From Cryptomeria japonica (Eukaryota; Streptophyta; Pinopsida; Cupressales; Cupressaceae): a stretch of DNA of 64,000 bases. Made by a program: the position numbers and the translations under genes. A model generated the notes under the pieces. The model did no database searches and had not been told where the DNA came from. It was given only the letters and a program-made list of their open reading frames with translations. Every line of letters begins with the position of its first letter. Positions within the stretch are counted from its first letter, which is position 1. Location: contig NC_081406.1 in assembly GCF_030272615.1 (NCBI RefSeq), positions 238,378,422 to 238,442,421 of the forward strand, read 5' to 3'. Positions 12,460 to 24,136 of this stretch are shown here, in pieces.

Positions 12460-13067
12460 GGGGAAATCACTCCTAACTTCTCTCTCAGATATACAAATAT
12501 TTCTACAGGAAATCTATGCCTTTGTAGAGACATACTCTAATTTGACTTCCTTATCATTAACTTTCTCTCTCAAATAATAAAACTTAATTGATATATGCTT
12601 TTTCATAGAATGCAACATTGGCTTCTTTGAAATATTGATAGCACTCAAATTATCACAATATATGATAGTAGGCTCATTATAAACAACTCTAGTATCCTTC
12701 ACCGTCTTATTTATCCAAATAACCTAAGTACAATTGCTACAAACAACAATGTATTTAGCTTCTAAAGAAATAGCATCTTGTCTCTTACTTGTCCAAGCAA
12801 CCACCTTCTTTCCTAAAAAGAATGCTCCACTGATAATGCTCTTTTGGTCATCAACATCTCTTGCCCAATCAGTATCAATATATACATTTAAAGTAAAATC
12901 ATCATCCTTTGGATACCACAAACTATAATAAAATGTTCCCTTCAAGTATTGGATATCCTCTTCACAATAGTAACATGACTTTCCTTAGAATCATCCTGAA
13001 ATATTGCAACAAGACATACAACATACATAATGTTAGGTCTAATCTTAATCAAATATAGAATTCCACC
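12460..13067 (-). pseudogene. Copia A RNase H (downstream half of split pol)
   Basis: Minus-strand pieces at 12724-12945 (YIDTDWARD, DDQKSIISGAFFLG, SLEAKYI) and 12514-12702 (IIYCDNLSAINISKKP, HISIKFYYLREKV, VKLEYVSTKA) are copia RNase H. The segment from 12950 to 13062 encodes the connection that follows RT (ILYLIKIRPNIMYVV). The preceding residues YRSMIGG lie at about 32180, across the gypsy insertion, and the duplicated GGTGG at the two borders proves the split. Confidence 0.9.
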
Positions 13068-14564
13068 TTATGTAGAGGGCTACCCAAACTCCTAATGACA
13101 AGCCCAAACAAGGTTAGACTAGTGACCCCCTAACTGCACACAAAGGTCCTACAAAGGAGGACTTTGCACCTTGGATGAAACTACACACTCATTCACTATG
13201 CTTACGCCTACTTAAGATGAGTAAAAGGCTACAACTCCTCAAACATGCTTTACTGGTGACCTCTACTCCTTGGTATTTTTAATTTGGCCAACACATTTCA
13301 TCTAAATACTCTTTCAAACACTAGTTTTGGTTTAGGGAACCAATTCCTTATACCTCCTTTGTAAACCTACCCCCTCGGCTTATAGCCCTATTTGATGATA
13401 GAATGGACCTTAAATAAAAAATATTCCACACACACATACAAAATTTTTAGCATTTCAAACACCCTTTTGGAAGTTGTGTTGATCCTCAAAATGGTTTGGC
13501 TAGATCTGTAGATACAAGGTCTATTCCCTTCAGAGGCTAAGAGACCTAATAGGGGCAATTAGCCCTATTTTCCAAAGCAACTACCTTTACCGATCCACAA
13601 AATGGAAAATAAAATCTATTGGAATGTGGGGGGTAGTTAGAAACCTCTAATTACAAGGTTACACACCTATAATCCATCGCTATGACAACTTGTGATTACT
13701 GTCCTAAAACTTATCCTAGGTAGTCACATAGAGATGCCTACCTAATCTTGCTCTTTTCTCCACACAAAAAAGTTTCCCTTGATACACACCATGAAAACAC
13801 TAAATTATAGGGGATTATCTTGCATCCCTCCAAAGGAAGATTCTTCTAATGGATTTGAATGCAAGATAAGGCCATTTTTGTTCAAAACCCTCTCCAAACC
13901 TTCAATTTCTGGGTTAGAGTCAGAAGAATGGAGGGTTCTCTCTACTCCAGAATAGTTAAGACCTTAGACCTCCACAAAAAGAAATATATTTCATCTCCCT
14001 ATGTACTCCATGGATGGTGGGATCCAGATCAATCCGTACAGGAATGTATAACTTCTGCAAACTCAGAATTTCTGGGAAAACTGTAGTATTTTGTGTATTA
14101 TTGATTCTCAAACTCCAATTCCAACATCAAAAACCTTGAGAATAATTCCCACAAGGATTATAAAAATCTCCAATGGTTTCCCACCAAATTTGGAGTAGTT
14201 TGGAGCCATTGAAAGGCTTCCCCCAACCGATTTACAAAAAGTTGCACTTCTACACAAAAAGTTGCATTTTTGCAATTTTGCACAAAAAGTTGTCATACTC
14301 TCTAAGGTTGGGATCCACATACATGGACCAACCAAAAACAAATAAAACATATCTAAAACCTATCAAACACAAATCTAGACCATCTATTACCCCTTTTTAC
14401 CACATTGTCCCAATTGGCTTCTCAAATTGCCTAACTGGTGACATGGGCTTACATGGTGGGGTTTATTGCATACATGAAGCAAAAAACACACTAAGACACC
14501 CTAATGATCCTAGTCTTCATCCTTAGGGTCATGGATATCTTGTTGATGAGGTTCTCCTGCACCA
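13068..14564 (-). mobile_element. 3' LTR of the gypsy element
   Basis: About 1,497 bp, near-identical over its length to 30662-32174. Minus strand starts TGGTGCAGGAGAACC and ends CTCTACATAA. The 5' LTR ends CTCTACATCA, so the terminal CA has become AA here. Confidence 0.92.
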
Positions 14565-14849
14565 TACTCCATGGGAGAAGAGATCTGAAGCCCACTTGAG
14601 ATCAGAGTTTGTAAATATACACCATGATTAGATATTTGCTCACTTGTCATCCAAACTGCCTCAGAGTCTAGTTTGTCCTGCCAAGCCACCAAGTACTCAA
14701 TGTACTCCTTGTTCCTTGTCTTCTTTGTGACTCTAGTGTCTAACACTTTGCTCAACTTAGGTGATTCTTGCCTTGGAATGTCATTGTCTTCTGCAACCTG
14801 CATTGGTTCTTCTTCTTCATTGCCATCACCTTTGAAAAGTGTAAGATCA
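14565..14849 (-). pseudogene. Chromodomain at the gypsy integrase C-terminus
   Basis: The minus-strand frame reads CDLTLFKGDGNEEEEP, then KVLDTRVTKKTRNKEYIEYLVAW and EAVWMTSEQI. This is the chromodomain core (…EYLVKW…..TWE) found at the end of chromovirus integrases, which binds modified histone tails and steers insertion to heterochromatin. The frame runs on into the LTR start. The upstream residues SPIFNV of the integrase lie at about 18485, beyond element F. The tail-side ORF start at 14875 lies in element F and is artificial. Confidence 0.85.
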
Positions 14850-15465
14850 CACACTATTGCCCTCATATTTGGCATACCTATTATTTGAATTTCAAATTTT
14901 TCCCAAGGTTGGAAAAAGGTCCAATGAGTGTTTACATGTAGGTAATGAGAACATTGTCCAAGGTCATTACTAGTCCAAATCTAAAAAATGGAAGAATTTT
15001 GAGAATTACCACAAATTGAGGGAAACCAGTTGATAGTCAAGATCTAAACATCATTTTGTATCACATGTCCAACTTTCACCTGAACCAAGTTCATACTTTG
15101 TCATATTTTAAATTTTCAATTTTTGGTGTCTGTTGCTCCCAAATGATTAAAATATCTCATTTAAGGCTTTTTCATGAGGTGTAAATAATCATATGGACCT
15201 ATTTCCCTTCCATTGACGCGTAGTTTGAATTTTAGGACCCAACTCCCTACCGTTTGAAAGTTATGCCATTTTTCTCTATCAAAAGCGATATATTTAAAAT
15301 ATTTAAATTATTTCTCAAATGATAATTTAATATTTTAAATTATTTCAATATGTTTGGTCATTTGTGATAAGAAAATCATCTTCAGACATCGGTGGCATTC
15401 TTCCTTGATTCATTCTTAATGAAAAATGGTTTCCAAGGTATAAAGGATAGCTCGTTGAAGCACAA

Positions 15466-15620
15466 GGTTAGAAATGCTCACTTTTTGAGCATTTATAACC
15501 CATATTTCTAACTTTTAGTGAAAAGGTTTTTGAGCATTTTTAACCTCATTTCTTAACCTTTTGGGTCCCACTTAGTCAAAAAGGTTAGAAATGCTAAAAA
15601 AAGAGCATTCTTAACCCTTT
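15466..15620. repeat. Imperfect hairpins with GGTTAGAAATGCT motif
   Basis: GGTTAGAAATGCTC (15466-15479) pairs with GAGCATTTATAACC (15487-15500). A second hairpin starts GGTTAGAAATGCT at 15583 and closes with GAGCATTCTTAACC by about 15617. A third partial copy lies between them. The structure resembles the end of a foldback MITE. An AT-rich stretch precedes it at 15290-15360. Confidence 0.7.
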
Positions 15621-15659
15621 TTCATAAGAATTTTTTTTAAAAAAAAGAAAAAAGGAAAA

Positions 15660-17160
15660 GAAAGCTTCAAGTAGCAGGATTATAAATATTCATCAATGCA
15701 CTGAAGGGAGCATGGACATACTTAAAATGTGAATATGGATGCGAAATGTCGAAGGCATAGATAAACTGCAAACCATTTGTCAGAATGTCTGAATGAATGC
15801 CTGTAGCCGAGGTTGAGTAAATCTGCCACGACATTCATCATAGCACAGAGGATCAAAGAAATTTGTCAGGTGTGGGGTTACAACTGCTTGGAATGATTGG
15901 TCTACAAAATATGGAGGCATAGCTGTTGCTTTGAGGAAATGTACATAAATTGTTCTGGTAGATCACCATGTTTCACGTGATAATGCAAGCATAAACAAGG
16001 CATTTATTGTTTGACAAGTCACCACCAAGGAGTATGTCACCCGACAGATGCAAACCATGGAAGCCTTGACGTGGCACGTGAACTATTTGACAGAATATCA
16101 TGGTAGACATGAATGCATCATGGGAGCATAGGGAATGTACATGCATGCCAATAGTTTTACATAATTCCTCAAAGAAACGTCATCTCATGGCATGTTTTGA
16201 TCTTAGAAATATGGTCTCATGAAATGCAATGATTGTAGGATATCCACAAAATGGATTTTGAAATGGGGTATTACATCCATCAAAGTATAACGATGCACAT
16301 GCAGATTGTTTGATTGAATGCCTCAAATTGATGTCATCTCACGACATGACATGTTTGACAAAATGTCATATGTTGCAGATCGTGGAGGCAACATTATTTC
16401 TTTGTAGCTATTTGAAAGAATCATCATAGACATAAATGCAAGTCGTGGAAGCACAAACAAGGCAAGTGAAATGTTTGACAAAGTTCCTCAGATTGATGTC
16501 ATCTCATGACATGCGATGATTGTAAGATTCGCACATTCAAAACTTAGAGCAAGTGCAATTGGCGGGTAGAAAGCCAAATTATTTCTCAGCATCCTTCTCT
16601 GCCTTTGTCAAAATGGGAGCTTTGTAATAGATCATGAACGTTGTGTTTGACATAATGCCTTGAAAGAGATGTAATCTCACGGAATGCAATGTTTGCAAGA
16701 TTCACAACAAAGACTTTAGAAAATATCTAGCAAATGCAAAACAATAGATGTAAATTCAATTTGATGAAAATGGTTTACAATATTTCAAGAGATGAAAATG
16801 TAGTCAAGGCACATAAACCGTTTGATAGAATACCTCAAATAAATTGTGGTCTCGTGGTCTCACGGTGCAGATTTGAAAAGGCGCCTAAAATTTTTCAAAG
16901 AAGATGTTGAAGTTATTGTGCAAAATGTCAAAGGATTAAAAGATGAATGCATTGAACATTTGGAAAGAGCAGTGGAAAGTTGAAAAATCTTCAAAAGATC
17001 TAGCATGGGAATATTCTTCCATCATAAATGCATGGTGTAGTAATTCATCAAGAGAGCCTTATATTCATGTACACAAAGTGTTGTATACTCATGGCATCTC
17101 ACAATGTTACCTTGATTAAATATCAAAGATCTCAACAAATTTCTTGTAATTTCTTATATA
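15660..17160 (+). pseudogene. Decayed PPR (PLS-type) gene fragment captured in element F
   Basis: Although no long ORF survives, the + strand carries repeated pentatricopeptide signatures: GSLDVARELFDRI (about 16053), FYIIPQRNVISWHVLI (about 16155), AMIVGYPQNG (about 16230), CRLFD*MPQIDVIS (about 16300), ASEMFDKVPQIDVIS (about 16460) and FDRIPQ (about 16830). The LFDxMPxxDVISW + AMIxGYxQNG spacing is that of PLS-class PPR proteins, which bind organelle RNA and help edit or process it. Stops and small indels interrupt every repeat. Its orientation is opposite to the LTR of element F. Intact PPR proteins have 10 or more repeats; at least six are recognisable here. Likely a retroelement-captured gene copy. 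Confidence 0.82.
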
Positions 17161-17599
17161 TTAGAATGGAGGTTTAATGGCAAATTGGGATGCTTCGAAA
17201 AGGGATTCATTAAAGAAACACTACTTTCTATATTGTGAAGAACATTAAATTTGTTCCAAATAAGACTTAAGACTTCCAATGATGGCAAACACCAACTCGC
17301 AAGGATTTGAATAAATTCGAGTGATAACAATCAAGTGAAAATACTTAGTAGATGTAGAGGTGGTTGGAGAGCATATCCTCAAAGACAGTTTATTGGTGGA
17401 CAAATATTTCTTCATGTCAATGATCATTTTATCAATGCATGGGTGTATTGCAACAGTCAATCCCTTAAATTCTTATGGAGAACCTCAAGGTTGTCTTTTT
17501 ATTTCAAATGGAAAGACATATTGAAAGTCCAAATGAAGTGGATGAAGACAAAGAAGTACCTCAACATAACTTATTACTTTGTTTTTCATCAAAATTATA

Positions 17600-18473
17600 A
17601 AGTTTCAAGTTGTTCTTTTTGTAAAAAGTGACTTATGTCGCTTATTGTAACCAAAGGTTAGGAAATTGACTTTTTCTGTGCATAAGTGGGTAAGTTATTA
17701 ACTCATTTAAATTCACACAGAAAAGAGTTAGTTATTAACCTAGGATTAAACTTAGTTACTAAGGTGGTTATTCTAGGAAGCCTCTAAATACAAGGCTATT
17801 TGTAATGTATGGGGGAGACTTTTTACAGAGGGAAAAACTCTGTCGGAATTCTAGGAGAATCTTGTAATGACATTTTGATTTTCACTATGTATAGAACGGA
17901 TTTTGGACTTGTATATTTCCTAAAGGATAATGAAGGATACGTCTTAGTTCATGTTTTCTAAATGTATTCATGTGTTATCATTGTCGATTTCTCGTAGGTC
18001 AAATTGGTAGTCTTCTTATGCATATGTGATTTGTATAATTGATGTGATGATTCACAAGCAACCTTTGGTATCTCAGTTTGAATCTATCGAAGTATCTTAT
18101 CTCTGCGTATGTTGAGATTTGTCATTCTTCTTTATCGTCATCTCATGGCTAAGCATATTACGTTATAAACTCCCCTTTGTAATTTGTTGCAGTGTTGAGA
18201 AATCTCAGTTGATGGTCGTATGTCTATTGTTGGGGTTTCTATCTTTAATTCTTATTTAAGTTCTATGTTTTATCCTTTATGTACTTTCAGGTTAAAAGTA
18301 CACAAAAATTCTAAACACCTCTATCATATGAGGGAGTTGCCCTTCTCAAACATAGAGCAAGATCGTGTTTCACAGAATAATCTCTCCAACTGTTGGAATG
18401 TTTATCACTTCTCATCGGGAAAATGGGGTTAGTTTTAGATAAATGATTGCAATGACAAATTTGTTTACCAACA
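17600..18473 (-). mobile_element. LTR portion of element F
   Basis: On the minus strand this matches the LTR at 8077-9657: same TGTTGGTAAAYAAATTTGTC start, 'gtgtacttttaacctgaaagt' block, 'ttttccctctgtaaaaag' block, TATA-like 'ttgtatttagaggc' and 'acaataagcgacataagtcac'. The promoter segment is present once, not three times. The LTR 3' border is not clear. Confidence 0.65.
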
Positions 18474-18478
18474 CACAC

Positions 18479-19024
18479 ATTAAAAATGGGTGATAATCCA
18501 AGATCAGGAGGAAGTTGGATATCATAGGCATTCTATCCACAGTTCTTCAATATCTAACATGGTCAAATCTTCCTCTACATGAGTTTGGTGTATTTGCCTT
18601 TTGGGAGTCTCTCCTTCTTCAAATGTACCCATACCGAATCCCCAACATTAAACTGTACATCTATCTTCTTCTTATCAGTATGAGCCTTATACTTCACTGC
18701 AAATTGTTGGAGATGAGACTTGACTTGGTCATGCACCTCTTTTATGGCTGATGTAAAAGCTTCGCAATATGCATTAATGGCTTCTTCTTTGGGTAAATCT
18801 CTTAACTCCAACACTCCCCTTGGGTGGATGCCATAAACAATTTGGAAAGGATATTTACTGGTACTCCTATTTATGGTGTCATTGTAGGAGAATTTTGCCT
18901 ATGATAAAATGTTATCTCACTTCTCTCCATGTTGCCTTGTCAAACACCTTAGTAGGTTTCCCAATGACCTATTGACAACTTTAGTTTGCCCATCCATTTG
19001 AGGATGGTAGGCTGATGAGGAAGC
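18479..19024 (-). pseudogene. Gypsy integrase, C-terminal part
   Basis: Between elements F and E the minus strand encodes the rest of the gypsy integrase: SSSAYHPQMDGQTKVVNR (from 19024), then LPKEEAINAYCEAFTSAIKEVHDQVKSHLQQFAVKYKAHTD-type sequence, the FNVGDSVWVHLKKERLPKGKYTKL motif of the GPY/F region and SPIFNV at about 18485. The catalytic Glu region lies just upstream. A stop follows KLM, and others occur in frame. It joins 26784-27142 once element E is removed, and 14849 once element F is removed. Confidence 0.92.
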
Positions 19025-20201
19025 TGATGAATACTAAGAGGGGGGGGTGAATTAGTATGCCAAAAATCTATGTACTTAAACACTTAAATAATCTGAAGAT
19101 AAACCGGTAAAAATGTTTAACAGACAAACCAGTTATCACACATGCAAACCAAAATGCAAATAAAGCATTCACCCACAAAATCAATACAACCATAACACAA
19201 GATATTTGATGTGGAAACCCAAATGGGAAAAACCACGGTGAGATGGAACTCACAAGTCACTATCTACAGAATAGAAACTAGATCGGTTAAGGTCAGACCG
19301 GTTAATGTCTTACAATGTTCTTCACTAGAACAGATCCTGTTAGGAATCTCAATCTCTGTTAGGAGATAAGTCTGATTAAAGACTACCTTGCCAGAGGATT
19401 TTAGATTCACAGAAGTGAACCACCTTGTTAGAGGATTTTACAAAAGGCTTTTGGGTCTACCCGGTTAAGGGCTACAGACTTGTCAAAGATGTGAGTAATC
19501 AACAAGTGTTTGATCTATCTAATAGAAAAAAATGCTTGGTTAGATCTAGTATAGCTCATTGCTAATGCATTCCAGCATTACTTCAGTCTTCTCTATCTCT
19601 CTCTTAGTTACAATTCGATCTTCTCAGATAAGATCGCTCTTACAACAACTCAACAACCACCTTAAACCCTAGTCACAACATAAACCCTTTCAGCAACAAA
19701 CTAAAACCCTAGACATGATGTCCTTTTAAAGGAATCTAATTTCATGTCAGACCAATAGGATTACATTACAATTTCCTAGGTTCAATGAATCTAGACATAC
19801 TTAGTAACATGACACAAGAAGCACTGTCAATGTGTTGGCACCATCAAACAATCGGTGGATTGGTAACTCATCACAAAATGTTAGTTGGTAACTCATCACA
19901 GAGTATTACCAGTTCATACAGAATACCAGTGCCGATTTGACAAAAATGAAGATTGGTAAGAATGTGTTATGCCGCTTTTCTCCCTCATATGGCTTGAGAT
20001 CTGCGAACCACTTAGGGTCGACATGCCGCTTCAAACTGGGAAACACATTCTACAAAATCACCAATAGTCTAAAGACTAGAATACAACATACCGGTTGGAA
20101 CAAATACCGGTTGAGCTCTAGCTCATACATATAAAGGGGATCTCAATACAAGTGTGTGTCCATCAATGACAATCACAACATAAACATCAAAAATGCCAAC
20201 A
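19025..20201 (-). mobile_element. 3' LTR of element E
   Basis: 1,177 bp. On the + strand it begins TGATGAATACTAAGAGG and ends AAATGCCAACA. Nearly identical to 25647-26783, but with an extra duplicated 'ttggtaactcatcaca' segment near 19858-19905, which accounts for most of the 40-bp length difference. Confidence 0.92.
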
Positions 20202-20534
20202 ATCTCCCCCTTTGGCATTGATGGCAACACTTAGGAAAATAAAATTTTGACATCTAAGTGTTTTACAACAAAAACATGCCATTAACAAAATTTCTCCCCC
20301 TAAGCATATACACTATCCCTTAATCAATACAATGTATAGCAATTTTGCATACAGAGCATAAACATTGAGATATCAAAGCATAAAGCATGTATCAAAACAT
20401 ATATCAAAATTTTAAAGCCAGATACTTCTCCCTATTCTTCTCCAAAATAGATAGAGTACTTCTCCCCCTTTGCCAACAATGACAAAGTACCACTAAACAA
20501 CCCTATTTCCATTTGATATTAAAATAATAAGAGT
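20202..20534 (-). other. PPT and 3' untranslated part of element E
   Basis: PPT at 20202-20215 (+ strand ATCTCCCCCTTTGG). Two more pyrimidine tracts (+ strand, near 20293 and 20460) resemble spare PPTs. No coding capacity beyond the end of ORF2 at 20535. Confidence 0.7.
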
Positions 20535-23500
20535 TTATGATAGGAATGAATAATACTTGTCAAAAACCGATTTATAGTCCTGGAAAAATTGTTTCATGGA
20601 TAGAGACCAGGACTCAAGTAGGGAGGTGGCCACTTCTTTCTCTGTTTGCATCTGGGATACCTATTCCTCCATGGCATCAACTGTGCTCAACTCCTGCGTA
20701 ACTGTCAAGGCATCCAGGTTTAGATAACACTTCTGAAGAATTTGCAGACGTGGAATTAAAACCAGTTGTAGCTCCTACAAATCTCTAGATCGTGTACTGA
20801 TCTCTTGCTCCATTTTGGCTGACTGGATTTGGAACCGGTGAACGGTTTGCCCATAAGTTGCAAAGGAATCATAAGGTGGCTTAAATGTGCTCAAGTAAGA
20901 CTGTAAGTCCATTTGAAGCTTTTGCTTCTAAGCTAGCACATCATCATAGAATAGATGGGGTTGACAGATTTTGCTTAGCAACAGATTTCCCTGATCCAAA
21001 GCGTCCCTTATATCCTTTTGGTCTTTCAGAAGTTCAGACCAGAGTTCATTCAACTTTTTCACTAGAGCAATGTTAAGAGCCTTTTGATTCTCTTTCTTTA
21101 CATTTGCCTCAGCTGCTTCTTCCAGGCTCTACACCTGATCATCCACTACAGTACATAGTAGCTTAAGCTATGCTAGTGATGATTCAGTGTTAGGAAGATT
21201 GGTACCGGGGATCAAACCAGTAAGGGTGTCTATAGCCGCTTGAATTATATCTTGCTTCTTTTTCCTTCGTATGATTTCAACGCGCTCTTGAGCAACCTTG
21301 ATGCTCTGCATAAGCTTTGATTCACTTACAGACTGGAGATTGATAGGACTAGAGATATTAGTCGGTTTGGCTTGACTCCCGGTTGCCTTCAGAGTCTCCA
21401 TCTGTGTGCTCTTCATCGCTTCCATTGCCTTGTCTGCTTCCTTCTTCTCCTTTTTCTCTGCTTCCTTCTTCTTTTCTTGTTCCTTGTCTTTTTCTTCTTT
21501 CTTTTTCCTCTCTACTTCCTTCCTCTTCTCCTCTTCTTTCTCTTCCTCTTCCTTCTTCTTCTTTTCCTATTCCTTCTGCTTTTCCTTTTCTTTATCCTCC
21601 TCTTCCTTCTTCTTCTTTTCCTCTTCCTTCTTCTTCTTCTCTTCTTCCTTCTTCTTTTCATCCTTATCCTCTTCTTCTTTCTTTTTCTTCTCATCTTCTT
21701 GCTTCTTTTTCTTTTCATCTTTTCTTTTCTCCTCTTCCTCTTTTCTCTTCTCTTCCTCTTACTACTTTTTCTCATCTTCATCCCTCTTCTTTTTCTCTTC
21801 CTATTCCTTAGCCACTTTTTGTCTGTCCTTGGCTTGCTCACTGCCCTGTTCGGCTTGTTGCACCTATTCTATTCCCTCAGAAGGTATGTCCTAACTGACA
21901 TCTTCTATGTCCAGTGCATCGACATCAATAGCGTCAATTGGTTCTTCAACCGAGTTTCCTTCTTCATCAAAAACTTCATCCAGTTTGGATATGACTGGTT
22001 CTTTTTCCGCTTGCAGGTTGGCCATACGTGTTGTGAGAATTGATAGCATAATCCATATGTTGATGAGTGTCTTTTTCAACATCATCAATTCTCCCCTCTA
22101 ATAGCTAGAGTCTTCTTCTCCTTGTGAAGAAGAGTCCTTTATTTTGATCCAAAACATCAAATAATTCTGAGTTTGAGAGGTCAGGAAAGTATTGTGCAAA
22201 GAATTTCTCCCTAATCTTCTGTTCTTTTTCAATGGCAATGCACCATTTATTATCTAATGCCTTATATAATGAATCCAGTGTCTGAGATTTAATCTCTGAT
22301 GGTGACCGTCATTTTTACACAAATAACTAATAATTTCCTATAGTACTTCATCTTTCTCCTCACTATTAAAATCATCATAATAATCTACTAAATCATGCAG
22401 TAATTTTCTCCTAATATTCTTTATTGTCCTTTGATAATGTGTCAAAGGTTTGTATGAGGAGATATCAATATTTAACAGTGCGGATGCTGCCGGTTCATTC
22501 TTCTTCATCTTCTTTGTTTGTCTGGCCTTCTTTGGCATTTCATCAAACTCAGTCTCTTTAGAGTTTGGTTCATTTGACTTAGTCTTTCTTTTTCTTTCAA
22601 AGACTTTTGCCGATGCCACTTCTGGTTTCTTCTTTGCAGGTGATCGCTTGGTCACTCTTGGAGTTGTAGTAGTAGCAAGTGTCGATGCTGCAGGCACTGC
22701 CTTTGCTTTCTTTGTTGTCGGTTCTTTTCCTTTCTTTATAGAGGGTTCCTCAGCCGATGCAATCCTCTCCAGATAGGTTTCGGTACTCTTAGCCTTAGGA
22801 TCAAGAGGTGAGGCAATAAGGGTTGAGGCATACCCTTCCATCATATTATACATCACCTCATAGCCCATTGGCTCCACTTCTTCCATTCTAGGATCAACAG
22901 CCTCCATTAGGCATTTGTCCACCTGGATGGTGAAACAGATGTCATCTTCATATTTCTTAACGATGTCACTTGAGATCCTCACCCTTTGACTCATCTTCCT
23001 TCTAAACTCATCAAAATACTTGTTTAGCACATCAGGGTAACTGGTTCCAATGGCTTGAATTCTTTCCTTGATCTGCTTGGTTACCGGTTGGTCAGGAGAC
23101 CACTGGACATCTCCTACTCTAGGAAAGTAGCCTTGGAAATAGAAGAACAACCCAACCAATAGTTGTCCGAACTTGAGTCTCAGTGCATTATCTTGTTTAA
23201 TCGACTTCAGATTAGACATGAGTTGCCTCTGCATGCTGGTGCATAGGTCAAATGATGTGTCCTCTTTAATCATCTGGTAAGCGGCATTTATCGCTACAAC
23301 AGATACAAAATTAATCCTGCTAGCTGAGAATGTTCTGTAGCCTATCACCATGCAGGCATATTTCACTAGATCATCCTTGATAGGATTAACTATCATACCT
23401 CATGAGTCACTTGTTGAACTGGTGAGCTTGGCCATTTCTGTTTTGCTTACCATTCTTAGGACTGACACTTCCCCTGTGTTGCAGAAACTGGTGACTACAT

Positions 23501-23870
23501 GAATTGCCTGTGGCATGATATCATGCGTCCTTTCCAGGTACATCTTGTTACCATGGACTCTACTCAAAATGATCCTGATATGATCCTCCATAAAGTCTTC
23601 CAGAAAGTATACAACATTGTGTAGTTTCTTCTTTTCTAAGATACTGTATTCTGGTTTGATTTTCTTATCCTTGCCACAAAATAAACCTAACTAGGTGTGA
23701 ATAGCTAATGACCCTAGGTCTTCTATTTTGCAATCAATATAGTCATAAATTCTCTCTTCTACTATTACTCTAGCCGGAACTTGTGATAAGGCATTATACT
23801 TTCACTTCCTTTGGATGAAACTTTTTGACTCAATGGATGTACTCGAACTGGTATGAGATACGGAATCCAT
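20535..23870 (-). pseudogene. Element E ORF2: ~1,100-codon unidentified protein
   Basis: A single frame runs from ATG at 23870 to TAA at 20535 (1,112 codons), interrupted only by in-frame stops (for example near 23808, 23692 and 23400). Layout: a globular N part of about 500 residues (DDLVKYACMVIGYRTFSASR, SVVAINAAYQMIKED, KFGQLLVGLFFYFQGYFP), a Lys/Pro/Ala-rich basic linker (PRVTKRSPAKKKPEVASAKV, PKKARQTKKMKKNEP), a Lys/Glu repeat of about 155 residues (about 21420-21890) and a Leu/Gln-rich coiled-coil tail. No catalytic motif, zinc knuckle, signal peptide or clear membrane segment. I do not recognise it. The FFYFQGYFP block recalls the large ORFs loosely called plant transposon or env-like proteins in retroelements. 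A nuclear or chromatin role is only an inference from the basic linker. Confidence 0.72.
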
Positions 23871-24127
23871 TGTAAAGAATTTCAAGAACATGAAAAAATA
23901 CCTTTAAAACGTGAATTTAGGGCTTCCTGATTCTGCTTCACTCCACTCTTCATCAGTTGCCAAATCACTACTTTGAGTTCTCCATGACTGTTTGCAAACT
24001 GAATTTGAATCTCCTTCAAGACTTGTCAATTTCTTGAAATCTTAGCTCAAATCACCTTTTCTTTGCTTTACACTTTGAAAAGCTTTTCTTCACTTGAAAA
24101 TAGATAGTGAGAAATGATTTGAAATAT

Positions 24128-24136
24128 GCTTTTATA
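24128..24136 (-). promoter_or_regulatory. Candidate internal TATA box for ORF2
   Basis: The minus strand reads TATAAAAGC about 260 bp before the ORF2 ATG, in a 500-bp non-coding gap between ORF1 and ORF2. Downstream comes a C/T- and A-rich leader (atttctcactatctatttt) with no ATG-rich ORF, and a possible splice donor AAAG|GTATTT near 23905. This looks like a separate RNA polymerase II promoter inside the element. Confidence 0.5.

Larger units (their letters stand above)
14855..18473 (-). mobile_element. Element F: LTR-type insertion carrying a PPR gene fragment
   Basis: Flanked by CACAC (+ strand) at 14850-14854 and 18474-18478, 3,619 bp. On the minus strand it starts TGTTGGTAAACAAATTTGTC and ends GGGCAATA (CAACA expected, one C-to-T change). 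The first ~900 bp match the LTR at 8077. I find no second copy of this LTR inside and no gag or pol, so it is a non-autonomous or rearranged element. The middle holds a pentatricopeptide-repeat pseudogene on the opposite strand. It interrupts the gypsy integrase between residues NV and CDLT. Confidence 0.75.

Noticed and set aside
13859-14350. ORFs on both strands repeated at 31604-31893
   Set aside because: They are inside the two gypsy LTRs, non-coding and shared only by LTR identity.
17335-17631. 98-codon + strand ORF (GGWRAYPQRQFIGGQIF)
   Set aside because: Lies between the PPR remnant and the LTR of element F. Odd composition and no domain; it may be a degraded end of the captured gene, but this cannot be supported.
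21372-22043. 223-codon Phe/Leu-rich + strand ORF, overlapping Ser/Phe- and Pro/Ser-rich ORFs, and an Arg-rich minus ORF
   Set aside because: All are frame shadows of the purine-rich Lys/Glu repeat of ORF2. The ORF2 frame is the one that is continuous with the flanking protein-like sequence over 3.3 kb.
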